Positions 14,260 to 22,372 of a stretch of 30,906 bases of DNA are shown piece after piece. Source of the DNA: JANLSO01 sp031362405 (lineage in GTDB: Bacteria > Actinomycetota > Thermoleophilia > Miltoncostaeales > Miltoncostaeaceae); NCBI GenBank assembly GCA_031362405.1, contig JANLSO010000171.1, positions 1 to 30,906 of the forward strand, in the 5' to 3' direction. The first letter of the stretch is position 1; every line of letters begins with the position of its first letter. The notes under the pieces are model-generated. The model searched no databases and was not told the origin of the DNA. It was given only the letters and a program-made list of their open reading frames with translations. The translations under genes were made by a program, and so were the position numbers.

Positions 14260-15513
14260 GTGGTCGAGCCCACCATGGCGCCCCTCGGGGCGTCAGTTCA
14301 TGCGGATCCGGTTGCGCCCGACGCCGTGCCGTTGAGCGGTGCGACGGTGGTCGTCTGCTGGACCGGCTACCGAGCGGGCCCGTGGGCCCTTCGCTCACTC
14401 GAGCGCGGCGGCCACCGGGTCGTCGGCGCCCACGACGCCGGCCGGCGTATGGCGGGGCGATTGCGCGAATGCCCGCGCCCGCTGCGCTACCCACCCCCCG
14501 GCGTCGACCTCGACGGTTTCGCCTCGGCGATGGCGGACATCTGCGCTCGTGAGGGGGCGGTGGCGGTACTGCCCGTTTCTGAAGACGTCACGCGGGCCCT
14601 GGCTCAGATTGGCGATCGCCTGCCTGGAGTCGTCGTGGTCGGGCCGAACGCCGACCAATACCAGTCTCTGTGTGACAAAGCGGAATTGGCCGCCGTGTGC
14701 GCCCGTGTCGGGGTCGATCACCCGGTGCAGGTCGCCGTCGACACCGAGGGTGTGCCCGCAGGCCCCTGGCCGGCGCTCCCGTCGATCGTCAAACCGTCGC
14801 TGTCGTCAGAGAACCTCGGCGATGTCCCCCCCGCCGAACGTGTCGACGACGCCGCGGCCCGAACGCGGGTCCTCGAGCGTTTCGCCCGAGCCGGGCTGGG
14901 GGCGGTCGTCCAAGAGTTCATCGAGGGTCGGGCATGGGTGACCCACTGCGTGCGTGGTGAAGCGGGCCTTGCGCTGGTCGCCGCTCGCGTCGCCTGCACG
15001 TGGCCGCCGCGGGTAGGGACCAGCTCGGTCTCACGGACGGTGGCACCGCCCGAGGCCCTGGTGCACGCCAGCCGCGCGATCCTCGACACCGTCGACTACC
15101 GGGGCCCGGCCTGCATGAACCTGATCGAGCGCGGCGGGCGGTTCTACCTACACGACGTGAACCTGCGCCTGCCGGCCTCGGTCGGCGCGGCCATCGGAGC
15201 AGGCCTCGACATGCCACGGCTCGGTCTGGAGGCGGCGCTCGGGCTCAGCGTGAGGGTCGCGCAGCCCGAACCGCAGGATGTGCTCTATGTGCGCACTGAC
15301 GGCGAGGTCGCACGCGCGGTGTCGGAACTGCGTGCCGGCAACGTTGATCGCGCCGGAGCCATCGCTCGTGAGATCGCGCGGGCCGGGCTCTCGTCCAGGG
15401 CGATCCTCGACCCCTCCCCCCTCGACCCGTTTTGGCTCAGTGCCGTGGTCTGCGACGGGACCGTAAGCACACTTCGCCGCGCACGACGGCGACTGTTCGA
15501 AGGACGCGCGTAA
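14260..15513 (+). CDS. ATP-grasp ligase of unknown substrate
   Basis: A 417-residue protein. An N-terminal Rossmann-like part starts with ATVVVCWTGYRAGPWALRSL and includes VLPVSEDVTRAL. The ATP-grasp part follows, with the ATP-binding lysine in SIVKPSLSSENLGD, the hinge and glutamate region VQEFIEGRAWVTHC, and the metal-binding FYLHDVNLRLPASVG near residue 300. The C-terminal 110 residues are a separate helical region. The layout resembles carbamoyl-phosphate-synthase-like or carnosine-synthase-like ATP-grasp ligases that join a carboxylate to an amine. GTG at 14260 is chosen because GGAGAGG lies 8 bases before it; GTG 14251 and ATG 14275 fit that site less well. Its role next to aat is unknown. 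Confidence 0.82.
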   Translation: MVEPTMAPLGASVHADPVAPDAVPLSGATVVVCWTGYRAGPWALRSLERGGHRVVGAHDAGRRMAGRLRECPRPLRYPPPGVDLDGFASAMADICAREGAVAVLPVSEDVTRALAQIGDRLPGVVVVGPNADQYQSLCDKAELAAVCARVGVDHPVQVAVDTEGVPAGPWPALPSIVKPSLSSENLGDVPPAERVDDAAARTRVLERFARAGLGAVVQEFIEGRAWVTHCVRGEAGLALVAARVACTWPPRVGTSSVSRTVAPPEALVHASRAILDTVDYRGPACMNLIERGGRFYLHDVNLRLPASVGAAIGAGLDMPRLGLEAALGLSVRVAQPEPQDVLYVRTDGEVARAVSELRAGNVDRAGAIAREIARAGLSSRAILDPSPLDPFWLSAVVCDGTVSTLRRARRRLFEGRA

Positions 15514-15581
15514 TCGGCGCAGTCCGCACGGCGTGGCGTAGGGGTTCAGAACGTGTCATCGTCAGGGACCAGTGATTTTAA

Positions 15582-15897
15582 CTGGCCGCGGTGCTCGACG
15601 CGTCTACTCTTCTGGCCTTGCTCACGCGTGAGCCGGGTCCATCACGAGTCGTCGAAGCGATCCTCGTCGGGTGCCGCCATCGGGACAGTGAATCTGAGCG
15701 AGCTCATTGCCGTTTTCGCGCGCGTAGGGACGCCGGTCACGGACCTGGTGGCGGACATCGAACGGTTGGGTCGCGTGATCGAGCCACTTTCCGCCGCCGA
15801 CGCCGGCAGGGCCGGCGAGCGACGTGGAGTCATTTCGGACGTCGACCACGGCACGCCGAACGCTCTGGGGTAGACCGGAACGCCGGTCTTTGATTCG
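15582..15897 (+). pseudogene. VapC-type PIN-domain toxin, broken
   Basis: The first part reads VLDASTLLALLTREPG from the GTG at 15591; an in-frame CTG at 15582 may replace the old start. That matches the PIN N-terminus, including its first catalytic Asp. At the GGG around 15669-15671 one extra base shifts the frame. Dropping it restores GAAIGTVNLSELIAVFARVG and then LVADIERLGRVIEPLSAADAGRAG, the PIN core. Further on, an in-frame TAG at 15871-15873 interrupts a stretch ending TGTPVF, which is where PIN domains read GLPVLTAD. So there is one frameshift and one stop. A short reading upstream ending ERVIVRDQ just before 15580 might be the tail of a lost antitoxin. Confidence 0.75.
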
Positions 15898-16443
15898 CCG
15901 GGGCTCCGGAGCGGCAGACCACGTTCCTCAGCCCCCCGATCGCCGGGTGAACGATCCTGGCGAGTCCTCGAAAGCGTCCGGTACCAGAGTGTTTCATCCA
16001 CCGGTCCGCGGGCGCTACTCACCGAGCATCGGCCGTCGGTGGAGGGCCAGCGCTCAGTCGGGGTCGGCAGCTTCAGGTAGATCGCCGATGTGTCGCCCGA
16101 CCCCCGACAGTTCGGCGGCCCTTCGGCGCAAACCGGGGTCGGCGGCGACGGAAAGTGCCGACACCCGGCGGGTCGCCCCGCACGATGACCGTCGCGACCT
16201 GGCAGCCGCAGTGATCGGGCATCGAGGCGGTCGCCAGGCCGTTCACCCAATGGCCGCGACGCCGCCGAGGAGGATGCGCGCGAAGAAGCAACGGCGCAGG
16301 CTGACCCGAACCGATCCGTCGCGGTGGGCCTCGCCATCACGGGCTCCGGCGCCGAGGTTCCGTTGTGTGGCGGCCGGTCACAGGCCGCTCTCAGGTTTGC
16401 GCGCTTGCCTGGCGTAAGGAAGACGTTCTGACACGGAGAAGCC
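15898..16443. other. Gene-free stretch
   Basis: About 550 bases with open frames on both strands but no recognisable domain, no ribosome-binding site at any plausible start and a poor amino-acid mix (Arg/Pro/Ser-rich on either strand). A minus-strand frame running from 16574 to 15642 crosses the VapC relic and the small plus-strand gene and looks like chance. The stretch may be decayed coding sequence connected with the PIN relic. Only the ribosome-binding site of the next gene (GGAG before 16444) is identifiable. Confidence 0.5.
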
Positions 16444-16734
16444 ATGAATAGCTCAGACGATGACGCACGACGCGCCCGCGACACGTTCCGAATGAAGATG
16501 GTCGCGGCAATCGCGACGCTCGCTGCGCTCGTGGCGATGATCGGGATCGCGACGGCCGCAACTTCGTCCGACACGGCCGCGACGACGACGCCGCAGGTTC
16601 AGACCACGCCGGACGGCAGCGTACGGACGCCGGGCGAACCGTGCCCAAAGGACGGGAGCGGCCGCGGAGCGGGCGCAAACCCCGAGATGGCTCCGGCGTC
16701 ACCATCCTCGACCACAACGACCGGCGGCACTTAA
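16444..16734 (+). CDS. Small membrane-anchored or secreted hypothetical protein
   Basis: A 96-residue protein of unknown function. Residues 1-18 are charged (NSSDDDARRARDTFRMK), residues 19-40 form one hydrophobic Ala-rich segment, and the rest is Thr/Pro/Ser/Gly-rich, ending TTTTGGT. That is the profile of a signal-anchored or secreted peptide with a flexible tail. It has a single cysteine near residue 67. The ATG has GGAGAAG 3-9 bases upstream, which supports translation. A strong hairpin follows its stop and separates it from the convergent secreted-protein gene. Confidence 0.6.
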   Translation: MNSSDDDARRARDTFRMKMVAAIATLAALVAMIGIATAATSSDTAATTTPQVQTTPDGSVRTPGEPCPKDGSGRGAGANPEMAPASPSSTTTTGGT

Positions 16735-16738
16735 CGCA

Positions 16739-16770
16739 CTGTGGCCCCGGGAGATCCCCCGGGGCCACAG
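16739..16770. terminator. Bidirectional U-less hairpin between convergent genes
   Basis: CTGTGGCCCCGGG (16739-16751) pairs perfectly with CCCGGGGCCACAG (16758-16770) around a 6-base loop. It lies exactly between the convergent genes ending at 16734 and 16777. It has no T-run, as is common for actinobacterial hairpin terminators. Confidence 0.7.
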
Positions 16771-16776
16771 ATCGGG

Positions 16777-17376
16777 CTATTGAGCGGGCGCGGCGACCGG
16801 AGCGGCGGCCGGAGCCGAGCAGGCAACGATGATGTGGAAGTCGAGATCGACCGCCACGCTGACACCGCCCTGCGGGCGGCTGGTGATCACCGTCAGCTGG
16901 TTGGTCAATGTGCCATTCCTCTGGCCTTCGGCATAGCCCTGAGCGGTCGTTGCGTCACTCGAGGTCGACGTCACCCACGCGCACTTCGATACGTCGGCCG
17001 CGAGGGTCAGGGTGTAGCGACCCGAACCCGCGATGTGGTCGACCTTTGTGACCTCACCGCTGGTGCGCAGAATCGTTCCCGTGCTGCTCACGGCGGTCCA
17101 GATCAGACGCTCGCTAACCGCCAGGTCGGCACGAGTGACGCCCTTGTCGGTGATGTCGCGGCTGCGGACCTGGCCGTCTTTGATCTTGCTCGAGACCACG
17201 GCATCGGCCGCGAGGTCCTGCGACTTCACGGCGCCCTTGGCGATCTGCGCGCTGGTTACCGAGTTCTTCGGCAGAGTCGTTGCGGCGTAGGCGCCGCTTC
17301 CGAGTGCAACGAAAAGCGCAATGAGCGCGACCAGCATGGCCGAGGACGGCCGCTTGGCCCAGAGAGCTCGCTTCAT
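16777..17376 (-). CDS. Secreted protein with Thermoleophilia-type N-terminal repeats
   Basis: A 199-residue protein. A signal peptide covers about 1-32 (hydrophobic ALIALFVALGSGAYAA). Then come LPKNSVTSAQIAKGAVKSQDL and related short repeats of the form [A/S]xxIxxGxVxSxD up to about residue 78. Similar N-termini are abundant in Solirubrobacterales and relatives. The C-terminal 120 residues read as a beta-rich domain with two cysteines (CAWVTSTS and IVACSAP) and end in an Ala/Pro tail. The ATG at 17376 has GGGGGAAT 6 bases upstream. Function is unknown; it is probably cell-surface or exported. It is the strongest lineage marker in the window. Confidence 0.85.
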   Translation of the reverse strand: MKRALWAKRPSSAMLVALIALFVALGSGAYAATTLPKNSVTSAQIAKGAVKSQDLAADAVVSSKIKDGQVRSRDITDKGVTRADLAVSERLIWTAVSSTGTILRTSGEVTKVDHIAGSGRYTLTLAADVSKCAWVTSTSSDATTAQGYAEGQRNGTLTNQLTVITSRPQGGVSVAVDLDFHIIVACSAPAAAPVAAPAQ

Positions 17377-17415
17377 GGAGATTCCCCCTTGTCGAGTCGC
17401 GGCCCGGGCCGGTCA

Positions 17416-17447
17416 GGCACGGCTCGCGACGCGAGCCTCCCGGTGCC
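17416..17447 (-). terminator. Hairpin after the ABC permease
   Basis: GGCTCGCG-A-CGCGAGCC (17421-17437) forms a perfect 8-base stem. GGCAC (17416-17420) and GTGCC (17443-17447) extend it across a 5-base bulge. It lies about 65 bases beyond the permease stop on the minus strand and has no U-tract. It could equally be a structure in the 5' leader of the secreted-protein gene at 16777-17376. Confidence 0.4.
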
Positions 17448-17512
17448 ACCAACGCTGGCTCCTTCACCGATTCGGGGCGAAGTCCTCTACCGACCGGCGG
17501 TTTCGGGAAGTT

Positions 17513-18850
17513 CTAAAGAGCCTTTTGGCGACTGAGCAGGAGCGATGCAGCCACGGCCAGCGCCGCGGCGAGCCCACCGAGCAGGGAAAGGTCGGCGACG
17601 AGGCCTCCCGGCAGGTTCGGCTCGGCGAGCAGGGTGCGAAAGGCCGAGAACGCCGGGCCGAAGGGGACCACCCGCGCAACGAGGGCCACCGTGTCACCCG
17701 GAATCAGCCCGACGAAGACCAGTGGCAGGGCCAACATCAAGGCGGCCAACAGCGCCGTGCGCGTCTCTCGCGCTGCCGCGCCGACAAGCGCCCCAAAGGC
17801 GCCGAACGCCAAACCGCTGAGCACCAGCACCGGTAGCCAGAGGCCCCACCGACCGACCGCGAGATCGGTCAGACCCGCGACCGCCACGAGCAGCGCGGCC
17901 CCGACGACCACGCACGTCAGCGCGGCGAAAACGATCTTCTCGGCGATGATCGCCGGGACGCTCACGAGGCCCCGACGCAGACGCACGAGGGTGTTCTCCT
18001 CACGCTCGGCCGCCACACCGGCCGCGGCGATCAGCACGCCGACCAGCGCCAGGCTGACCAGCAGTGCTCCGGCCACACCGAAGGCCGACAGCGGTTCGCG
18101 GCCGCTGGCACCCGTGGCGGTCTGCAGGGCGATGGGGTTGGCGATCGACGCGGCCGCCGGTCGGGCAAGGTCGAGATTCGACTGGGTCTCGTCGATGAAG
18201 TTCACGATCTGCTCGAGGCGGGCGGTGTCTGCCGTCGCGCCGCTCGCCGCCAGGCGTCTTTGCAGATCCACCACGAGAACACGTGTGCGCACGAGCCCGA
18301 GGGCATCGCCGGAGCGTCCGAAGAACCCAAGCTGACCGCCATTGACCACGAGGTCGACGAGCCGCACGACCTGCTGGACGTATGTCGCCGCCAGCCCCTG
18401 GTTGAACCGGTAGACGGCGGCCTCGAGGCGTCGCGTCACCGCCTGACCCTCGATCGGTGATCGGCGACTCGTGACCAGGCGAAGGGCAGGTTGGCGGACC
18501 CCCGACTGAAGGTCGCCGATGAAGCCCGCGGGGATCGTCAGCACCGCGCTGACGCGGCCGGCATCGAGTTCGCGTGTCGCGGAATCGGCCCCGAGGCGTT
18601 TGAGGTCGACGTCGTCGTCGAGTCGGTTGAGGTAGTCATCGACCGACAGGCGTCGATCGCCGACCTGGACGGTCCTACCCGCCGTGTCGAGGTTAACGAC
18701 GGCGATCGCAGGGCGGCGTTCTTCGCTCTGCAGCGCGGAGGAGACCAGGAACGCCACGAGCAGCGGGTAGCCGATCAGCACCGCCACGACAATCGGTGAG
18801 CGCACAAGGAGACGGAGGTCCTTGCGCAGCAGAAGAAGGAAGGCCGTCAC
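17513..18850 (-). CDS. ABC-2-type transporter permease
   Basis: The 445-residue membrane subunit of an ABC exporter. One membrane helix near residues 18-42 is followed by a large extracytoplasmic domain (about 43-265) and then five or six membrane helices in the C-terminal 180 residues. This is the ABC-2 (YhgE/YadH-type) layout. The conserved region AEREENTLVRLRRGLVSVPAIIAEKIVFAAL is the coupling segment before the membrane domain. The GTG start (18848-18850) overlaps the ATPase stop as GTGA, so the two are one operon. The substrate is unknown; drug, lipid or polysaccharide export are all possible. Confidence 0.85.
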   Translation of the reverse strand: MTAFLLLLRKDLRLLVRSPIVVAVLIGYPLLVAFLVSSALQSEERRPAIAVVNLDTAGRTVQVGDRRLSVDDYLNRLDDDVDLKRLGADSATRELDAGRVSAVLTIPAGFIGDLQSGVRQPALRLVTSRRSPIEGQAVTRRLEAAVYRFNQGLAATYVQQVVRLVDLVVNGGQLGFFGRSGDALGLVRTRVLVVDLQRRLAASGATADTARLEQIVNFIDETQSNLDLARPAAASIANPIALQTATGASGREPLSAFGVAGALLVSLALVGVLIAAAGVAAEREENTLVRLRRGLVSVPAIIAEKIVFAALTCVVVGAALLVAVAGLTDLAVGRWGLWLPVLVLSGLAFGAFGALVGAAARETRTALLAALMLALPLVFVGLIPGDTVALVARVVPFGPAFSAFRTLLAEPNLPGGLVADLSLLGGLAAALAVAASLLLSRQKAL

Positions 18851-19599
18851 GGCGCGGCCACCGCCGGGTCGTCGATCAACGCGAGGAAGGCCCGTTCACC
18901 GGGGTCGCCGGCGGAGGCCGGATCGCTCGGGTGACGCGCGATCAGCTCGGCGATGGTTCCGGAGAACACCCGCCGGCCGCGTGCGAGCACCAGCGTGCGA
19001 TCGGCCTGACGGGCTGCCTCGTCGACCGACTGGGTGGCGAAGACGAGGGCCATCCCTTCGCGGCGCAGCTCGGCGAGCCAGGTCCAAAGGCGATGGCGCT
19101 GATCGGGGCTGAGCGTCGCCGAGGGCTCATCGAGCAGCAGCGCACGAGGCTCCCCGGCGAGGGCGATCGCCAGATTCAGACGTTGGCGGGTGCCCGTCGA
19201 CAGCTGGGCGGCGGGTCGATCGGCGACGCCGACCAGATCGGCTTTCTCCAGAAGTTCGTCGGCAACGATGCGGGGCTGCGGCCGCCGCTCGAGGGCGGCA
19301 AACAGGCGCAGGTTTTCGCGCGTGGTCAGGCGGGCGTAAAGCGAGGGGCGCTGGGGCACCCACCCCACCGCGGGCCCGGTGGATCCATCGGGATACGACC
19401 AGACAAGGGTGCCCTCGTGGGCGCGGCGAATTCCGGCGAGAACCTCCAGGAGCGTCGTCTTGCCGGCTCCGTTGGCGCCGAGTAGCGCCACGGCCTCGCC
19501 CGCGACGAGGGTGAGGCCGACCCCGTCGAGGGCGACAAGCCCCCGGTACCGGCGAACCAACCCGGTTGCCTCGAGCAACGGTGACGCGTGGCCCGTCAC
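18847..19599 (-). CDS. ABC transporter ATP-binding protein
   Basis: A 250-residue ATPase paired with the ABC-2 permease. Walker A is GANGAGKTT, the signature is LSTGTRQRLNLAIAL, and Walker B is RALLLDEPSATLS. After Walker B the switch region reads FATQSVDEAARQAD, so the usual switch histidine (normally TH) is Gln. That may slow or change ATP hydrolysis. The GTG start (19597-19599) overlaps the stop of the AI-2E-type gene as GTGA. It is cytoplasmic and works as a dimer with the permease. Transport direction is likely export, judging by the partner. Confidence 0.9.
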   Translation of the reverse strand: MTGHASPLLEATGLVRRYRGLVALDGVGLTLVAGEAVALLGANGAGKTTLLEVLAGIRRAHEGTLVWSYPDGSTGPAVGWVPQRPSLYARLTTRENLRLFAALERRPQPRIVADELLEKADLVGVADRPAAQLSTGTRQRLNLAIALAGEPRALLLDEPSATLSPDQRHRLWTWLAELRREGMALVFATQSVDEAARQADRTLVLARGRRVFSGTIAELIARHPSDPASAGDPGERAFLALIDDPAVAAP

Positions 19600-20783
19600 C
19601 CGCGGTCGGGCCCCGAGATCGGCAGCACGGGTGCGGCGGGGTATTCGCGAGTCGTCGGCACCGCGACCGCGGCCTGCGTCGGATCTTCGGTGACCGGAAC
19701 CTCCGGGGGTTCGACCACCTCGCCGACGCGCCCGACGCCGAGCAGCTCACCGGCAAAGGTCACGGCCTCTTTGACGACCACGACGATCGGCAGAGCGATC
19801 AGAACACCCACCAGCCCGGCGAGTTGCTCGCCGACGAGGAGACCGAAGATCACGACCAACGGCGGCACCCCGACCGCGCTACCCATGATCTTCGGCACGA
19901 CGATGTGACCCTCGATCTGGTGGATCGCAACGAAGGCGATGATCACCCAGACGGCCGCCAGGGGCGAGGTCACCAACGCCAAGACGAGAGGCGGTATGGC
20001 CCCGAGAATCGGCCCCACATAGGGCACGAACTCCATGAGGAAGACCCACGCCACGAACGCGACCGCGAAGGTCGCACCGAGGGGGAAGATGCCGGTCACG
20101 CCGAGCAGCCAGAGCACCACGCCCGCGCTGGTTCCGATGATCAGAGAGACGAGCACCTGGGCCTTGATGTATTCAGTCAGGGTGCGCTCGGTGCGGCGCA
20201 GGAACGCCGCGGCCCGGTCGCCGCCGAGGGTGCGGGCGGTACGCAGGATCCGTGGGGCATCGAGCAGCATGTAGACGGTGCAGACGATGATGATGATCAG
20301 CGTCACGAGCGCACCGATCACGTCGAGGCTGTACGAGAGAACGTTGTCGGCGGCCTCGCCGGCTCGTTGCTGGAGACCGTCGATGGCCTGGCCGAGGCTC
20401 TTTTTGACGTTGACGTCGATGCCACGATCGTCAAAGAGTGTCTGCAGGCGATCGACCTGGCGATTGGCCTGGTCGGTGTAGACGGGAAGGTTCTGCTGGA
20501 TCTCCTGCACCTGTGCACGCACCGGCTCGATGACCAGCGCCACCGCGCCGGTGAGCGTGCCGATGAAGGTGACAAAGACCATCAGCACCGCAAGACCGCG
20601 CGAGATGTGCAGCCGGCGCAGTATCCGCACCAGCGGGTTCAACAGCAGCGCCAGGATCATCGAGACCATGAAGATGATCAGGACGTGTCCGAGCGTCTGG
20701 GCGAGGATCCAGACGACCACGATCGCGGCGGCCCCGAGTAGGAGCAGCGCCCAGGTGGGAGTGCTCGGCCGAGTGACGGTCAT
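19596..20783 (-). CDS. AI-2E family transporter (PerM-type membrane protein)
   Basis: A 395-residue membrane protein of the AI-2E/PerM family. Membrane helices are visible near 11-30 and 32-52, then about 62-85. A soluble region of about 70 residues (QVQEIQQNLPVYTD and following) comes next, and five or so helices run from 155 to 340. The family hallmark VPYVGPILGAIPPLVLAL is near residues 250-270, followed by IHQIEGHIVVPKIMG. The C-terminal 50 residues are a Pro/Val-rich soluble tail. The ATG at 20783 lies 9 bases after TACGAT, a candidate -10. Known members export autoinducer-2 or other small molecules, or act as Na+/H+ antiporters; the substrate here is unknown. Confidence 0.88.
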   Translation of the reverse strand: MTVTRPSTPTWALLLLGAAAIVVVWILAQTLGHVLIIFMVSMILALLLNPLVRILRRLHISRGLAVLMVFVTFIGTLTGAVALVIEPVRAQVQEIQQNLPVYTDQANRQVDRLQTLFDDRGIDVNVKKSLGQAIDGLQQRAGEAADNVLSYSLDVIGALVTLIIIIVCTVYMLLDAPRILRTARTLGGDRAAAFLRRTERTLTEYIKAQVLVSLIIGTSAGVVLWLLGVTGIFPLGATFAVAFVAWVFLMEFVPYVGPILGAIPPLVLALVTSPLAAVWVIIAFVAIHQIEGHIVVPKIMGSAVGVPPLVVIFGLLVGEQLAGLVGVLIALPIVVVVKEAVTFAGELLGVGRVGEVVEPPEVPVTEDPTQAAVAVPTTREYPAAPVLPISGPDRG

Positions 20784-20792
20784 CGCCGGGCC

Positions 20793-20798
20793 ATCGTA
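20793..20798 (-). promoter_or_regulatory. Candidate -10 of the AI-2E/ABC operon
   Basis: TACGAT on the minus strand fits TANNNT and lies 9 bases before the ATG at 20783, with no ribosome-binding site between. A nearly leaderless transcript is likely. It forms a back-to-back pair with the plus-strand box at 20848-20853. Confidence 0.4.
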
Positions 20799-20847
20799 GC
20801 GGCAGGCTTTCTCACTACCAGGGTCTCGGGTCGCGGAAGGTCTGGGC

Positions 20848-20853
20848 TAACCT
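20848..20853 (+). promoter_or_regulatory. Candidate -10 of the M23-like gene
   Basis: TAACCT lies 8 bases before the ATG at 20862. The same hexamer precedes ubiX at 4838-4843. No Shine-Dalgarno sequence lies in between, so a leaderless or nearly leaderless mRNA is suggested. Confidence 0.4.
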
Positions 20854-20861
20854 GACGGCTC

Positions 20862-21602
20862 ATGCCGCCGCCGCTTACCCGGGAACAGCTTCGCTCACGT
20901 CGGGCGTGGCAACGACACCACGAACGCCAGCGCAATCGCCGCGTGCTGATCTCTGCCGGGCTACCCGCGGCGATTGCCGGGCTCGCGGTGCTGGTGCTCT
21001 GGTTGGGCACCGGTGGCCTGTCGAGCGATGCGGCCAGCCCCGCGACCCCGGCCGCCGCCACCCCGCGCATCACGCCGGGAACACGGCCTCCCGACATCCC
21101 CATCGCGAAGGTCGGATTGGTCTCGTTGAGGCTGCCCGTCGACCGCAACCGGTTGACCGCGATCGCCTTCCATCCGGTGGACAACCCGCAGGCCGTCGAG
21201 ATGGAGCCAGACGGGTCGCTCGACCAGCACCAAGCGCCGCGCAACGGTCGGCCGGGCCCGGAACGTGGCGCGATCGACGTCGGCGCGGCGGCGCAGACGC
21301 CCGTTTACTCGCCCGTCGACGGCACCGTGGCGGGCGTCGGCGCCTACGTGGTGCAGGGTCGGCTGCAGGGCTCCCAGCTCACGATCAAACCGATCCAGGC
21401 GAACGGGTACGCGGTGATGATCACTCACATCGAGGACCGCCCCGACCATCCGCTTCCGTCGGTCGGAACCTCGGTGACGGCAGGGGTGACGGTGCTCGGA
21501 CAGGTCCGCGATTTCGTCGGGGTTAAGCAGGAACTCGCCCAGTTCACGTCGGACAGTGGAAACCACGTGCAGATCGAGGTCATCCGGACACCCATCCAGT
21601 GA
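20862..21602 (+). CDS. Membrane-anchored M23/LytM-fold protein with missing zinc ligands
   Basis: A 246-residue protein. Residues 1-27 are strongly basic and cytoplasmic, 28-50 form one membrane helix, and 51-80 are an Ala/Pro/Thr linker. The extracytoplasmic domain resembles LytM/M23: RGAIDVGAAAQTPVYSPVDGTVAGVG matches the xHxGxD-AxxGTPVxAxxDGxV pattern (in pieces), and the end GNHVQIEV matches GxHLHFE. Two of three expected zinc ligands look lost: HxxxD is R135-x3-D139, and HxH is H235-V-Q237. It is therefore probably a non-enzymatic LytM factor that controls or scaffolds a wall hydrolase. The fold assignment is from pattern only. Its stop overlaps the next start as GTGA. Confidence 0.7.
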   Translation: MPPPLTREQLRSRRAWQRHHERQRNRRVLISAGLPAAIAGLAVLVLWLGTGGLSSDAASPATPAAATPRITPGTRPPDIPIAKVGLVSLRLPVDRNRLTAIAFHPVDNPQAVEMEPDGSLDQHQAPRNGRPGPERGAIDVGAAAQTPVYSPVDGTVAGVGAYVVQGRLQGSQLTIKPIQANGYAVMITHIEDRPDHPLPSVGTSVTAGVTVLGQVRDFVGVKQELAQFTSDSGNHVQIEVIRTPIQ

Positions 21603-22372
21603 AGGCGCTGATGATCGCCGACGTCTTCGCAGGGGTCGGCATGCGTGCGATTGCCCGGCGCCTGCCCGAGTTGATCGCCGAGCACGCGCCCGACCTCATC
21701 GTCGTGAACGCCGAGAACGCCGCCGATGGCACCGGCACGTCCGCGCGCCAGGCGGGCGAGCTGCTCGAGGGCGGCGCCGACGTGCTGACCGGCGGTAACC
21801 ACAGCCTGAAGCGGAATGATTTCCACGCGGTGCTGCGCGACGACCCGCGCGTGCTGCGGCCCGCGAACCTCGCCGCGCGCGCACCGGGCCGGGGCCTTGC
21901 GATCGTCGACACGGTCGTCGGCCCGGTGGCGGTCATCAACATCATGGGCTCCATCTTTGTGGAGGCCGCCCAGGGGCCCTTCGAGATCATCGACGACTTG
22001 GTCGCCGAGGCCCTCCGCGCGACGCCCTTTGTCTTCGTCGATCTTCACGCCGAGGCGACCAGCGAGAAGGTTGCCCTGGCGCGCTACCTCGACGGGCGGG
22101 TCTCGGCGGTCTGCGGAACGCACACGCACGTCCAGACGGCCGACGAGCGGGTTTTTGCGGGCGGAACCGCCTACATCAGCGACCTGGGTATGACCGGCCC
22201 CCACGATTCGGTGATCGGCGTGAAGACCTCGATCATCGTCAACCGGTTCCTGACCGGCGCCTCGTCACGGTTCGAGCCGGCCGACAACGAGGTACTGGTC
22301 CAAGGCGCGCTGATCACCTGCGACGACACCGGCCGCGCCACGGCGATCGAGCGGATCAGCGTTCCCGGCTAA
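21599..22372 (+). CDS. YmdB-family metallophosphoesterase
   Basis: A 257-residue di-metal phosphodiesterase like Bacillus YmdB, which cleaves 2',3'-cyclic nucleotides and influences RNA turnover and developmental decisions. All metal-site residues of the family are present: D8, E39 and N40 (NAEN), N67 and H68 (GGNHS), H150 (DLHAEATSEK) and H175 and H177 (GTHTHVQTADE). GTAYISDLGMTGPHDSVIG is the family's C-terminal signature. The first glycine of the usual GDV is Ala (IADVF). The GTG start (21599-21601) overlaps the upstream stop as GTGA, so it is cotranslated with the LytM-like gene. A strong terminator follows at 22505-22542. Confidence 0.92.
   Translation: MKALMIADVFAGVGMRAIARRLPELIAEHAPDLIVVNAENAADGTGTSARQAGELLEGGADVLTGGNHSLKRNDFHAVLRDDPRVLRPANLAARAPGRGLAIVDTVVGPVAVINIMGSIFVEAAQGPFEIIDDLVAEALRATPFVFVDLHAEATSEKVALARYLDGRVSAVCGTHTHVQTADERVFAGGTAYISDLGMTGPHDSVIGVKTSIIVNRFLTGASSRFEPADNEVLVQGALITCDDTGRATAIERISVPG

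Noticed and set aside
15642..16574. A 310-residue minus-strand open frame with a hydrophobic start
   Set aside because: It runs antisense through the VapC relic and the small gene at 16444. Its hydrophobic start is the complement of that gene's signal segment, and no ribosome-binding site or domain is seen.
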